A stretch of 64,000 bases of DNA, taken from contig NZ_PHUL01000001.1 of NCBI RefSeq assembly GCF_002813425.1, forward strand, positions 992,001 to 1,056,000. Direction: 5' to 3'. The position numbers were made by a program, and so were the translations under genes. The notes under the pieces were generated by a model. That model had not been told where the DNA came from and made no database searches. It saw only the letters and a list, made by a program, of their open reading frames with translations. Of this stretch, positions 53,381 to 62,058 are shown piece after piece. Within the stretch, counting starts at the first letter, position 1. Every line of letters begins with the position of its first letter. This DNA is from Cellulophaga sp. RHA19. GTDB taxonomy: Bacteria; Bacteroidota; Bacteroidia; Flavobacteriales; Flavobacteriaceae.

Positions 53381-53490
53381 ATTCTTTATGTCTGAAAGAG
53401 TAAATATAGGATTAAAACTTATACTAGCCTAGTATGTTTTAAGGTTTAAGCAAGGTATTTAAAACGAAAACGTTTTAGTTAACAATTATT

Positions 53491-54231
53491 TTACTTAGAC
53501 TTCTTAATTTTGTCTTGTAAAGCAAAAAAAGCACGTTTAGAAGCAGCTTCTTCTGCCTTCTTTTTTGATGTTGCTCTGGCTTTTGCAATTATATTATGAT
53601 CTATAGATAGTTTTACGGCAAAGTGTTTTAGCGTGTCATTACCGGTGTCTTCATATACGTTATAATTAAATTGCTTTTTTTGTTTTTGGCACCATTCTAT
53701 CACCAAGCTTTTGTAGCTAATTACTCGGCCTTCTAATTGCTCTATATCTACGTACGGACCAATTACTCTTTCGCTTATAAATTTTTCGCAATAATCATAC
53801 CCTCTATCTAAGTAAATGGCGCCAACAAGTGCTTCAAAAACATTACCGTGTATGTTATCTCCAAAATGAGATTTAGAAATTCTGCTCTCTACATACTTTA
53901 TAAGTTCTAAATCTTTACCTAATTCGTTTAAGTGCTCTCTACTAACAATTTTAGAGCGCATTTTAGTAAGGTAGCCCTCGTCTCCTAACGGAACTTCGTT
54001 GTATAAATATTTAGAAATAATTGTACCTAGCATAGAATCTCCAAGAAATTCTAGGCGTTCGTAATTTAAAGGATTACCGTCTTTATCTTTTTTATTTGCA
54101 GACCTGTGCAAAAAGGCTTTGCGGTAAATCTCTATTTTTTTAGGCTTAAAGCCTAAAATGTGTGTTATTCCTAAAAAAAAATCCCCATCTTTTTCTGGAT
54201 GGGAATTAAATATTTTGGAGATAAAACTCAT
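53491..54231 (-). CDS. rnc: Ribonuclease III
   Basis: A 246-residue double-strand-specific RNase. The catalytic signature NYERLEFLGDSML (about 57-69) has the conserved acidic residues, followed by GNVFEALVGAIYLDRGYD. The C-terminal double-stranded RNA-binding domain (about 170-240, YKSLVIEWCQKQ...ARATSKKKAEEAASKRAF) is complete. It matures rRNA and processes mRNA. It starts four bases after fabF. Confidence 0.95.
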   Translation of the reverse strand: MSFISKIFNSHPEKDGDFFLGITHILGFKPKKIEIYRKAFLHRSANKKDKDGNPLNYERLEFLGDSMLGTIISKYLYNEVPLGDEGYLTKMRSKIVSREHLNELGKDLELIKYVESRISKSHFGDNIHGNVFEALVGAIYLDRGYDYCEKFISERVIGPYVDIEQLEGRVISYKSLVIEWCQKQKKQFNYNVYEDTGNDTLKHFAVKLSIDHNIIAKARATSKKKAEEAASKRAFFALQDKIKKSK

Positions 54232-54235
54232 TATC

Positions 54236-55486
54236 TTAGTTTAATTTTTTAAAAATTACACATGCATTGTGCCCTCCAAATCCAAACGTGTTGCTTAATG
54301 CAACATTTACGTCTCTTTTTTGAGCTTTATTAAGTGTAAGGTTTAATTTAGGATCTATATTTTCATCTACATTTTCATGGTTAATTGTAGGTGGTACAAC
54401 ACCATGCTCCATGGCAAGGATAGATGCAATTGCTTCTATTGCTCCTGCGGCACCAAGTAGATGCCCTGTCATAGATTTTGTAGAGTTTATATTTAAATTA
54501 TGTGCGTGCTCACCAAAAACTTTACTAATAGCTTTTAGTTCTGCAACATCTCCTAACGGTGTAGATGTACCGTGTGTATTAATAGCGTCTACATCTTCTG
54601 GCTTTAAACCAGCATCTTTAAGACAGTTTTCCATAACACGTACAACGCCTATACCTTCTGGGTGAGGTGCTGTCATATGGTATGCATCACTAGATAAACC
54701 ACCACCAGCAACTTCAGCATATATTTTTGCTCCTCTTGCTACAGCGTGTTCATATTCTTCTAATACAAGTGCACCAGCTCCTTCACCTAAAACAAAACCA
54801 TCTCTGGTAGCGTCAAAAGGTCTAGATGCTGTTTCTGGACTATCATTTCTTGTAGATAATGCGTGCATAGATCCAAAACCACCCATACCAGCTATAGTAA
54901 CGGCAGCCTCACTACCTCCAGTAACAACAACGTCACAATGGCCTAAACGTATTGTGTTTAGGGCATCTATAATTGCATTAGCAGAAGATGCACATGCAGA
55001 TACTGTAGTATAGTTAGGCCCCATAAAGCCATGCTTTATAGAGATATTTCCAGGCGCAATGTCAGCAATCATCTTTGGTATAAAGAAAGGGTTAAACCTT
55101 GGCGTGCCATCACCGGCAGCAAAGTTTAAAACTTCGTTTTGGAAAGTTTCTAAACCTCCAATACCAGCTCCCCAAATTACACCAACTCTAAATTTATCTA
55201 GAGTATCTAAATCTAATTTAGAATCACTAATAGCTTCATCGGCAGAAACCATTGCATATTGTGCAAACTTATCTAGTTTACGCGCTTCTTTTCTATCAAA
55301 GAAATCGGCAGGATTATAGTTTTTTAATTCGCAGGCAAATTTGGTTTTAAATTTTTCTGCGTCATAATAGGTAATAGGGGCACATCCGCTTCTTCCATTT
55401 ACTAACCCATCCCAGTATTCTTCTATGTTATTGCCTATAGGCGTTAAAGCTCCAAGACCAGTAACTACAACTCGCTTTAATTGCAT
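54236..55486 (-). CDS. fabF: Beta-ketoacyl-ACP synthase II
   Basis: A 416-residue condensing enzyme of fatty-acid elongation. The nucleophile is C165 in VSACASSANA; later NTHGTSTPLGD and NSTKSMTGHLLGAAGAIEA give the two catalytic histidines, and NTFGFGGHNACVIFK ends the fold. It follows acpP in the same direction after a terminator-like hairpin. Confidence 0.96.
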   Translation of the reverse strand: MQLKRVVVTGLGALTPIGNNIEEYWDGLVNGRSGCAPITYYDAEKFKTKFACELKNYNPADFFDRKEARKLDKFAQYAMVSADEAISDSKLDLDTLDKFRVGVIWGAGIGGLETFQNEVLNFAAGDGTPRFNPFFIPKMIADIAPGNISIKHGFMGPNYTTVSACASSANAIIDALNTIRLGHCDVVVTGGSEAAVTIAGMGGFGSMHALSTRNDSPETASRPFDATRDGFVLGEGAGALVLEEYEHAVARGAKIYAEVAGGGLSSDAYHMTAPHPEGIGVVRVMENCLKDAGLKPEDVDAINTHGTSTPLGDVAELKAISKVFGEHAHNLNINSTKSMTGHLLGAAGAIEAIASILAMEHGVVPPTINHENVDENIDPKLNLTLNKAQKRDVNVALSNTFGFGGHNACVIFKKLN

Positions 55487-55537
55487 GAACTCAAATTTTG
55501 TTAAATCTATTTATTAGATATGTGTAAATTAAAAAAA

Positions 55538-55577
55538 AAAATCCATGCAGCAAGACTACCACATGGATATTTTTTTA
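55538..55577 (-). terminator. Hairpin between acpP and fabF
   Basis: ATCCATG (55541-55547) pairs with CATGGAT (55562-55568). On the minus strand T's follow the stem, so it can attenuate read-through from acpP into fabF. Confidence 0.65.
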
Positions 55578-55600
55578 AATCTTGTTCAAGATATAATAAA

Positions 55601-55834
55601 TTACTTTGCTTCTTCTATATAACTTATTGCTTGACCAACTGTTGCAATGTTCTCTGCTTGATCATCTGGAATTTGAATATCGAATTCTTTTTCGAACTCC
55701 ATAATTAACTCAACAGTATCTAAAGAATCTGCTCCTAAGTCGTTAGTAAAGCTCGCTTCTGTAACAACTTCGTTTTCGTCAACTCCTAATTTGTCAACGA
55801 TTATAGCTTTTACTCTTGATGCAATGTCTGACAT
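55601..55834 (-). CDS. acpP: Acyl carrier protein
   Basis: 77 residues of the usual acidic ACP fold. The phosphopantetheine site is S37 in [11 protein letters not shown]. It carries acyl chains for FabF, FabH and the rest of the pathway. It is transcribed leftward, divergent from purN. Confidence 0.97.
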   Translation of the reverse strand: MSDIASRVKAIIVDKLGVDENEVVTEASFTNDLGADSLDTVELIMEFEKEFDIQIPDDQAENIATVGQAISYIEEAK

Positions 55835-55866
55835 AATAATTTTGTTTTAATAATTTTAATTGAAGG

Positions 55867-55874
55867 CAAAAATA
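55867..55874 (-). promoter_or_regulatory. Bacteroidota -7 box upstream of acpP
   Basis: CAAAAATA on the plus strand reads TATTTTTG on the minus strand, which fits TAnnTTTG, 32 bases before the acpP start. Confidence 0.5.
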
Positions 55875-55996
55875 AAAAACTTTGGTTTAAATACACCATT
55901 TGTCGTTAAAATGTGTCAATTTTTAATTTAATTTAATATTGAAGTGTTAATTTTACACCTCATTTTTTATTCAATAATAACCCTATTTAGCGCTCT

Positions 55997-56563
55997 ATGA
56001 AACGTATTGTTCTACTTGCTTCTGGTTCTGGTTCTAATGTAGAGAACATAGCAAATTATTTTAAAGACAACTCATTGGTTACTATTGCCAGTGTATTTAC
56101 TAACAAAAGGGATGCCAAAGTTATTGATAGGTGTAAAAGGTTGAATATCAATTGTTTATTTTTTAACAAGGAGTCTTTTTCTAAGTCTGACTGTCTTTTA
56201 AACATAATTAAGAGTATGGATCCAGATTTAATAATTTTAGCAGGTTTTCTACTCAAAATACCTAAAAACTTCGTCACAGCCTTTCCTAATAAGATTGTAA
56301 ATATACACCCGGCACTACTTCCAAAATATGGCGGAAAAGGAATGTACGGAATGCATGTGCATAATGCTGTAAAAAATAATAATGAGACCGAAACAGGTAT
56401 CACTATTCATTATGTAAATGAAAATTATGACGAAGGAGCAATAATTCATCAAGCAAAAGCAAGTGTTTCTAAAGAAGATACTCCAGAGCATATTGCAGAA
56501 AAAGTACATGCGTTAGAGTATGAGCATTTTCCTAAAGTAATAGATCAAATTTTATCAAACTAA
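55997..56563 (+). CDS. purN: Phosphoribosylglycinamide formyltransferase
   Basis: A 188-residue enzyme of purine synthesis that transfers a formyl group from 10-formyl-THF to GAR. Motifs: RIVLLASGSGSNVENI (GAR phosphate loop), VNIHPALLPKYGGKGMYG (catalytic Asn-His), NNETETGITIHYVNENYDEGAIIHQ (catalytic Asp region). Length is normal. rnhA follows with no gap. Confidence 0.95.
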   Translation: MKRIVLLASGSGSNVENIANYFKDNSLVTIASVFTNKRDAKVIDRCKRLNINCLFFNKESFSKSDCLLNIIKSMDPDLIILAGFLLKIPKNFVTAFPNKIVNIHPALLPKYGGKGMYGMHVHNAVKNNNETETGITIHYVNENYDEGAIIHQAKASVSKEDTPEHIAEKVHALEYEHFPKVIDQILSN

Positions 56564-57197
56564 ATGGGTAAAAAAGGAAAATTTTATACCGTTTGGAAAG
56601 GTAAAAAGCCAGGGATCTACGATTCTTGGGCTGCGTGTAAAGCTGCAATTAATAAAGAAAAGGGCGCGCAATACAAGTCTTTTCCAACTTTTGAAGCTGC
56701 AAAAAAGGCCTTTAATGGTAGTTATGATGATTACAAAGGGAAAAAAATTACAACTACACTATCTAAATTAGAGTTAGATAAAATAGGGCAGCCAAACTAC
56801 AATTCTATTTCTGTAGATGCTGCATCTAGTGGTAACCCAGGTATTATGGAATACCGTGGTGTAGTTACGCAAACCGCCAAAGAACTTTTTAAACAAGGAC
56901 CTTTTAAACAAGGAACCAATAATATAGGAGAGTTTTTAGCTTTGGTACATGGCCTAGCTTATTTAAAAAAAAAATAATAGTGACCGTATAATTTATACAG
57001 ATTCTAGAACTGCTATGAGCTGGGTTCTTAAAAAAAAGTGCAATAGTAAGCTAAAAGAGTCTGCAAAAAATAAAGATGTATTTGAGCTAATACGTAGAGC
57101 CGAAGATTGGTTAAAAACAAATACATACACAACAACAATTGTAAAATGGGAAACCAAAGCGTGGGGAGAAATTCCGGCAGATTTTGGTCGTAAATAG
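56564..57197 (+). pseudogene. rnhA: Ribonuclease HI with viroplasmin domain, frameshifted in an A10 run
   Basis: The frame from ATG 56564 encodes the N-terminal viroplasmin domain (KFYTVWKGKKPGIYDSW) and the first half of RNase HI with Asp in SVDAASSGNPG and Glu in NIGEFLALVHGLAYL, then stops at 56977 just after ten A's (56965-56974). If one A is removed, the reading continues as KKNNSDRIIYTDSRTAMSWVLKK to a stop at 57197, supplying the third Asp (YTDSRTA) and the last Asp (IPADFGRK). All four catalytic acids are therefore present but split. It may be a real loss, a sequencing error in the homopolymer, or a slippage-corrected gene. Purine gene purN precedes it. Confidence 0.85.
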
Positions 57198-57258
57198 CAC
57201 TTTTTCTTGTTTTTATAAATTGATGTTCTAATGAATCGGAATTGCTATTTCAAAAATG

Positions 57259-57266
57259 TATCTTTG
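57259..57266 (+). promoter_or_regulatory. Bacteroidota -7 box TATCTTTG
   Basis: Exact TAnnTTTG match, 17 bases before the kinase ATG at 57284. It supports 57284 rather than 57242 as the true start, because the box lies inside the longer frame. Confidence 0.6.
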
Positions 57267-57283
57267 CACCAAAATTAACTTAT

Positions 57284-58210
57284 ATGAGCAAATTGTTAAT
57301 TGTGGGTACGGTAGCTTTTGATGCTATAGAAACCCCTTTTGGTAAAACAGACGTTATTCTTGGTGGCGCAGCAACTTACATAGCTTTAGCTGCATCACAA
57401 TTTAAAGTTAACTCTGCAATAGTATCTATTGTTGGTGAAGATTTCCCTCAAGAACACCTAGACTTATTAAAGAGTAAAAATGTAGATTTATCTTCCTTAG
57501 AAGTAGTTAAAGGCGGTAAAACATTTTTTTGGAAAGGTAAATACCATAACGATTTAAATTCTAGAGATACTTTAGCTACAGAGCTAAATGTATTGGCAGA
57601 TTTTAAACCTGTAGTTCCAGAGAGTTATAAAGAAGCAGATGTTGTAATGTTAGGAAACTTACATCCTAGCGTCCAAATGAGTGTTATTGAACAAATGACA
57701 AAAAAACCAAAACTTATTGTTTTAGATACAATGAATTTTTGGATGGACAATGCATTAGATGAATTGTTAAATGTAATTAAACATATAGATGTTATTACAA
57801 TTAATGATGAAGAGGCTAGACAATTAACAGGAGAGTACTCTTTGGTTAAAGCAGCTGCCAAAATACAAACAATGGGACCAAAATTTGTTGTTATTAAAAA
57901 AGGAGAGCACGGAGCTTTATTGTTTAAAGATGATAAAGTGTTTTTTGCACCGGCATTACCTTTAGAAGAGGTTTTTGATCCTACGGGAGCAGGAGATACT
58001 TTTGCAGGTGGCTTCTCTGGTTATTTAGCAGCCTCAGGTAATATTTCTTTTGATAATTTAAAGAGTGCTATAATTCACGGTTCTAATTTAGCATCTTTTT
58101 GTGTAGAGCGTTTTGGAACAGAGCGCATGGAGAAATTAGAAAAAACAGAAGTAGACAAGAGACTGCGCCAATTTGCAGAATTAACGCAGTTTAATATAGA
58201 ATTACAATAA
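57284..58210 (+). CDS. PfkB-family carbohydrate/nucleoside kinase
   Basis: 308 residues from the ATG at 57284 (MSKLLIVGTVAFDAIETPFG). The ribokinase fold shows GGAATYIALAASQF (substrate lid), VVIKKGEHGALLF and the C-terminal signature DPTGAGDTFAGGFSGYLA with the catalytic Asp in GAGD. It phosphorylates a sugar or nucleoside; the exact substrate cannot be told from these motifs. It is followed by a terminator and then the PRPP amidotransferase gene. Confidence 0.9.
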   Translation: MSKLLIVGTVAFDAIETPFGKTDVILGGAATYIALAASQFKVNSAIVSIVGEDFPQEHLDLLKSKNVDLSSLEVVKGGKTFFWKGKYHNDLNSRDTLATELNVLADFKPVVPESYKEADVVMLGNLHPSVQMSVIEQMTKKPKLIVLDTMNFWMDNALDELLNVIKHIDVITINDEEARQLTGEYSLVKAAAKIQTMGPKFVVIKKGEHGALLFKDDKVFFAPALPLEEVFDPTGAGDTFAGGFSGYLAASGNISFDNLKSAIIHGSNLASFCVERFGTERMEKLEKTEVDKRLRQFAELTQFNIELQ

Positions 58211-58217
58211 TAATTAC

Positions 58218-58241
58218 AAGCCCATTTTTTGGGCTTTTTTT
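58218..58241 (+). terminator. Terminator after the PfkB kinase
   Basis: AAGCCCA (58218-58224), five T's, TGGGCTT (58230-58236), then T's. Confidence 0.8.
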
Positions 58242-58259
58242 AATATCAAATTATAAGAA

Positions 58260-60158
58260 ATGAGTGACGCCATTAAGCACGAATGTGGAATTTCTATGAT
58301 TAGGCTGTTAAAGCCCTTAGAGTATTACAAAGAAAAGTACGGTACAGCTTTTTACGGAGTAAATAAAATGTATTTAATGATGGAAAAGCAACACAACCGT
58401 GGACAAGACGGTGCAGGGTTTGCCAGCATTAAGTTAGATATGAAACAGGGTGAGCGTTATATGAGTAGAGTACGTTCTGCTCAAAGTCAGCCAATACAAG
58501 ATATTTTTGCTCAAATTAATGACCGTATAAACTCGGCTTTACAAGAAAACCCAGAATATGTAGACAACGTTGCTTTGCAAAAAAAACATATACCTTATAT
58601 AGGAGAAGTTTTATTGGGGCACGTGCGTTATGGTACTTTTGGTAAAAACAGTATAGAAAGTGTACATCCGTTTTTAAGACAAAACAATTGGATGCATAGG
58701 AACCTTATTGTTGCAGGTAATTTTAACATGACAAATGTTAATGAGCTTTTTGACAATTTGGTGCAAATTGGTCAGCATCCAAAAGAAATGGCAGATACAG
58801 TAACTGTTATGGAAAAAATAGGTCATTTTTTAGATGATGCCGTAGCAAAATTGTACAAGCAAATTAAAAAAGAAGGATTTACAAAACTAGAGGCTTCACC
58901 TATAATAGCAGAGCGTTTAAACTTAGGTAAAATTCTTAGAAAAGCAGCTAAAAATTGGGATGGTGGTTACGCTATGTCTGGTTTGTTAGGTCACGGAGAT
59001 AGCTTTGTACTTAGAGATCCGGCTGGTATAAGACCTGTTTATTATTATAAGGATGATGAGGTTGTTGTTGTAGCATCAGAAAGACCAGCAATACAAACCG
59101 TATTTAATGTTCCTTTTGAAGAAATTAAAGAATTAGATCCAGGACACGCACTTATTGTTAAAAAGAGTGGTAAAATGGATATAAAGCAAATACTAGAGCC
59201 AACAGAACGTAAAGCTTGTTCTTTTGAGCGCATCTATTTTTCTAGAGGTAGTGATAAAGAAATATACCAGGAACGTAAAGAATTAGGTAAATTACTTTTT
59301 CCACAAATATTAGAATCTATTCAGAACGATATTAAAAACACTGTTTTTTCATACATTCCTAATACTGCAGAAACATCTTTCTATGGTATGGTAAAAGAGG
59401 CTCAAAACCACTTAAACCGTAAAAAGGAAGAGCAAATACTATCAATAGGAAGAAAAATTACTTCTGAAGAGTTGCATGAAATACTTGAAGTTAGGCCACG
59501 TATAGAAAAAGTAGCGATTAAAGACGCTAAGCTTAGAACCTTTATTACGCAAGATAGTAGTAGAGATGATCTTGTAGCGCACGTATATGACATATCTTAT
59601 GGTTCTGTAAAAAAAGGAGATAACCTTGTTATTATAGATGATAGTATTGTACGTGGTACAACACTTAAAAAAAGTATTTTAAAAATACTAGATAGGTTGT
59701 TACCTAAGAAAATAGTAGTTGTTTCTTCTGCACCACAAATTAGATATCCAGATTGCTATGGTATAGATATGGCAAAACTAGAAGATTTTATAGCATTTAG
59801 AGCAGCGTTGGCATTACACCAAGATAAAGGCTCTATGGATGTTGTTAAAGGTATTTACGAAAAATGTTTAACGCAAGTAAATAAGCCAGACAAAGAAGTA
59901 ATAAACTACGTAAAAGAATTTTATAAGCCTTTTACAGCGAAAGAGATCTCTAAAAAAATTGGAGAATTGCTTAGTTCTCCAGAAATAAAAGCAGAGGTAG
60001 AAATTATATATCAAACAGTAGAAAGTTTACATGAAGCTTGTCCTAAAAATTTAGGAGATTGGTACTTTACAGGAGATTACCCAACTCCAGGAGGTAATAG
60101 AGTGGTTAACAGAGCTTTTATTAACTTTTATGAAGGTAAAAGTGAACGAGCGTATTAA
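58260..60158 (+). CDS. Amidophosphoribosyltransferase-like class II glutamine amidotransferase
   Basis: A 632-residue enzyme. The N-terminal nucleophile is C9 after a short propeptide (MSDAIKHECGI), followed by QHNRGQDGAGFASI and LLGHVRYGTFG of the glutaminase domain. The phosphoribosyltransferase signature VIIDDSIVRGTTLKKSIL is at about 457-474. It would make phosphoribosylamine from PRPP and glutamine, the first purine step. It is about 130 residues longer than the common PurF (about 500), with extra segments after residue 350 and at the C-terminus. Bacteroidota often carry such a long form beside a standard PurF. Confidence 0.85.
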   Translation: MSDAIKHECGISMIRLLKPLEYYKEKYGTAFYGVNKMYLMMEKQHNRGQDGAGFASIKLDMKQGERYMSRVRSAQSQPIQDIFAQINDRINSALQENPEYVDNVALQKKHIPYIGEVLLGHVRYGTFGKNSIESVHPFLRQNNWMHRNLIVAGNFNMTNVNELFDNLVQIGQHPKEMADTVTVMEKIGHFLDDAVAKLYKQIKKEGFTKLEASPIIAERLNLGKILRKAAKNWDGGYAMSGLLGHGDSFVLRDPAGIRPVYYYKDDEVVVVASERPAIQTVFNVPFEEIKELDPGHALIVKKSGKMDIKQILEPTERKACSFERIYFSRGSDKEIYQERKELGKLLFPQILESIQNDIKNTVFSYIPNTAETSFYGMVKEAQNHLNRKKEEQILSIGRKITSEELHEILEVRPRIEKVAIKDAKLRTFITQDSSRDDLVAHVYDISYGSVKKGDNLVIIDDSIVRGTTLKKSILKILDRLLPKKIVVVSSAPQIRYPDCYGIDMAKLEDFIAFRAALALHQDKGSMDVVKGIYEKCLTQVNKPDKEVINYVKEFYKPFTAKEISKKIGELLSSPEIKAEVEIIYQTVESLHEACPKNLGDWYFTGDYPTPGGNRVVNRAFINFYEGKSERAY

Positions 60159-60248
60159 TTACTATCGATGAAATACACTTAATTAGGTATTTTGTCGGTA
60201 ATATATGCGGTTTACCTTTTTTTATGCAGTTAAATGGGTGTCCATAGC

Positions 60249-60256
60249 TAATTTTG
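60249..60256 (+). promoter_or_regulatory. -7 box of small-RNA unit 1
   Basis: TAATTTTG fits TAnnTTTG and begins 12 bases before the conserved TACCAT of unit 1. Confidence 0.65.
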
Positions 60257-60258
60257 TG

Positions 60259-60336
60259 AATACCATAGCATAAGTAGGTTAAGTTCATGGTAAAATTTGG
60301 GGAAAAGGTGGAGGAAACTCCGCCTTTTTATTTTTT
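60259..60336 (+). ncRNA. Small RNA unit 1 of a four-copy array
   Basis: A non-coding unit of about 78 bases. TACCAT (60261-60266) pairs with ATGGTA (60287-60292), enclosing a loop that is identical in all four units (CATAAGTAGGTTAAGTT core). A linker AATTTGGGG leads to an intrinsic terminator: AGGTGGAG (60306-60313), GAAA loop, CTCCGCCT (60318-60325), T-run. It has its own -7 box. No ORF is present. It may belong to a known flavobacterial RNA motif, but I cannot confirm which. Confidence 0.75.
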
Positions 60337-60424
60337 ATAGGTTGTAGTTCATCGGATAAAATGTAGTTAAACTAATGAAACGGACGTTAATCCGATACTT
60401 TAGGAAGAACATACGAACTTAAGT

Positions 60425-60432
60425 TATCTTTG
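60425..60432 (+). promoter_or_regulatory. -7 box of small-RNA unit 2
   Basis: TATCTTTG fits TAnnTTTG exactly and begins 11 bases before the TACCAT of unit 2. Confidence 0.7.
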
Positions 60433-60433
60433 C

Positions 60434-60512
60434 TGTACCATAGCATAAGTAGGTTAAGTTCATGGTAAGATTTGGGGAAAAAGGTGGAGGAAACTCTACC
60501 TTTTTATTTTTT
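60434..60512 (+). ncRNA. Small RNA unit 2 of a four-copy array
   Basis: TACCAT (60436-60441) pairs with ATGGTA (60462-60467) around the invariant loop; linker GATTTGGGG; terminator AGGTGGAG (60482-60489), GAAA, CTCTACCT (60494-60501), T-run. Compared with unit 1 the 3' arm differs at two positions (CTCCGCCT against CTCTACCT) and both still pair by Watson-Crick or G-U, which indicates selection on structure rather than sequence. Confidence 0.78.
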
Positions 60513-60621
60513 ACTACTTTCCCAAAAAAATACTTTTTTATAAAAAATCTCTTCTAAAAACACTTAGTCTAATAAACTCTTTAGTTTACCTAATATTGTT
60601 TAGAGCACTATATAAATTATA

Positions 60622-60629
60622 TACATTTG
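60622..60629 (+). promoter_or_regulatory. -7 box of small-RNA unit 3
   Basis: TACATTTG fits TAnnTTTG and begins 12 bases before the unit. A TTG at 60596-60598 lies 23 bases upstream and could be a -33 element. Confidence 0.65.
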
Positions 60630-60630
60630 T

Positions 60631-60709
60631 TATCACCATAGCATAAGTAGGTTAAGTTCATGGTAAGATTTGGGGAAAAAGGCGAAGGAGACTTCGCCTT
60701 TTTATTTTT
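60631..60709 (+). ncRNA. Small RNA unit 3 of a four-copy array
   Basis: ACCAT (60635-60639) pairs with ATGGT (60660-60664) around the invariant loop; linker GATTTGGGG; terminator AGGCGAAG (60680-60687), GAGA loop, CTTCGCCT (60692-60699), T-run. Both arms differ from units 1 and 2 but remain complementary, and the loop stays of the GNRA type. Confidence 0.78.
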
Positions 60710-60913
60710 ACAAAATCTGCAATTTATTCTCCAAAATTTATTTATAACTCTCACTTAGTAAGGCTGTTTCCTTTTGCTTTCATTTTTTTTAATTTATTCC
60801 CCTAGTAATCCGATAGTTAAATGCGTATTGTTAAATTTAGTACAACTAAATGTTAAATTGTAAGAAATTATTTATTAATATTGTAATAACTAATAATCAA
60901 TAAATTTTTAAAA

Positions 60914-61810
60914 ATGAAAAACTTAAATTTAAAAAGGACCTATCTACTAGGTTTAACATTTGTTGCGGTTTTACAATCTTGTTCTAAAGACACAGATGTT
61001 GTAAATGCTGAAAATGAAACAGCAGAAGTTGAGCAGTTGGCAATTTCAGAATCTTTTGCAGATGAATTGCATGAGTGTGGTTATGTAGATGGTAACTGGA
61101 GTAGTACAGCTTTTTTAAGCAGTTCTATTGGTAGTACGTCAGAAACTAATTTTATGCAAACACAAAACTCTAAAATTGCTGCGGTTTGGGGTAGACCAGC
61201 AGTACCGCTTAGTTTTGTAAAAGATAATTCTAATCCTAATTCTACTTACAATGCTATATCTTATGGTAGCGGTAAAATTTATTATGGAGAAGCAATTTAT
61301 AATGCTGCAAAGGCTCAAGGTCAAATAGCTAACGTTATGATATTAGCTCATGAATTTGCTCACCAATTACAGTTTACTTACGGTTACCCGTCTAAAAACG
61401 AATCTACTGCAAGAGCAGCTGAGTTAGAGGCAGATGGTATGGCAGGTTACTACTTAAGAAGACCAAATGGGTATAATAAAACAAGCTTTTCTCAGATAGC
61501 AACTGCGTATGAGTTTGCTGCATCTATTGGAGACAATAATACAAGTAGCCCAGGGCATCACGGTCGTAATTACCAAAGAAGATCTGCTGTAAGGTTAGGT
61601 TTTTTACTTGGAGCTTATGATTTAAATGCGGGTAGTTTTGATTATAATTTCTTCTATTACTATAATGGAGTTTTAGACGGATCTTACAAGCAAGAAAAAT
61701 CTGAGTATTTTAATGCAGACTTAGATGCATACATTCGTTCTTATGCTAAAGAATTACAAAAAATTAGAAATGGTGAAATGTCTGATGAGGAATATTTTAA
61801 CCTAGATTAA
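60914..61810 (+). CDS. Lipoprotein zinc metallopeptidase (HExxH)
   Basis: A 298-residue lipoprotein (lipobox VLQSC, C23). The zinc site is HEFAH (146-150) with a downstream ELEADGMAGYYL (170-181), as in M48-like or YpfJ-type neutral zinc peptidases. The region between is QLQFTYGYPSKNESTARAA, typical of these families. It is surface or periplasm anchored and its substrate is unknown. It sits inside the small-RNA array and its terminator shares sequence with the unit 3 hairpin. No Bacteroidota promoter box was identified. Confidence 0.75.
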   Translation: MKNLNLKRTYLLGLTFVAVLQSCSKDTDVVNAENETAEVEQLAISESFADELHECGYVDGNWSSTAFLSSSIGSTSETNFMQTQNSKIAAVWGRPAVPLSFVKDNSNPNSTYNAISYGSGKIYYGEAIYNAAKAQGQIANVMILAHEFAHQLQFTYGYPSKNESTARAAELEADGMAGYYLRRPNGYNKTSFSQIATAYEFAASIGDNNTSSPGHHGRNYQRRSAVRLGFLLGAYDLNAGSFDYNFFYYYNGVLDGSYKQEKSEYFNADLDAYIRSYAKELQKIRNGEMSDEEYFNLD

Positions 61811-61913
61811 AAAATTAAGAACACTTACTTTAGTATAATTTTTTAATTGTTATTAAAATTTTAACAAAACTATGGGATTTTTGAGTTGAATTTCTAGTTG
61901 GTTTTTGAAGAAA

Positions 61914-61940
61914 AGGCGAAGGAAACTTCGCCTTTTTATT
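61914..61940 (+). terminator. Terminator of the metallopeptidase gene
   Basis: AGGCGAAG (61914-61921), GAAA loop, CTTCGCCT (61926-61933), T-run. Its arms equal those of small-RNA unit 3, but the conserved 5' hairpin of the array is absent upstream. It is either a degenerate unit or a shared terminator design. Confidence 0.8.
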
Positions 61941-62049
61941 TGCTTGTAATCAAGCCATTAGCGTGCATTTCATCGATAATATTTGCATATTTATGAATTA
62001 TTGTGTTATTTTTTTTGTCGTTTTTTTTTTTTATTAGACACAATACCAG

Positions 62050-62057
62050 TAATTTAG
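62050..62057 (+). promoter_or_regulatory. -7-like box of small-RNA unit 4
   Basis: TAATTTAG, one base off TAnnTTTG, begins 11 bases before the position that matches TACCAT in the other units. Confidence 0.5.
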
Positions 62058-62058
62058 C

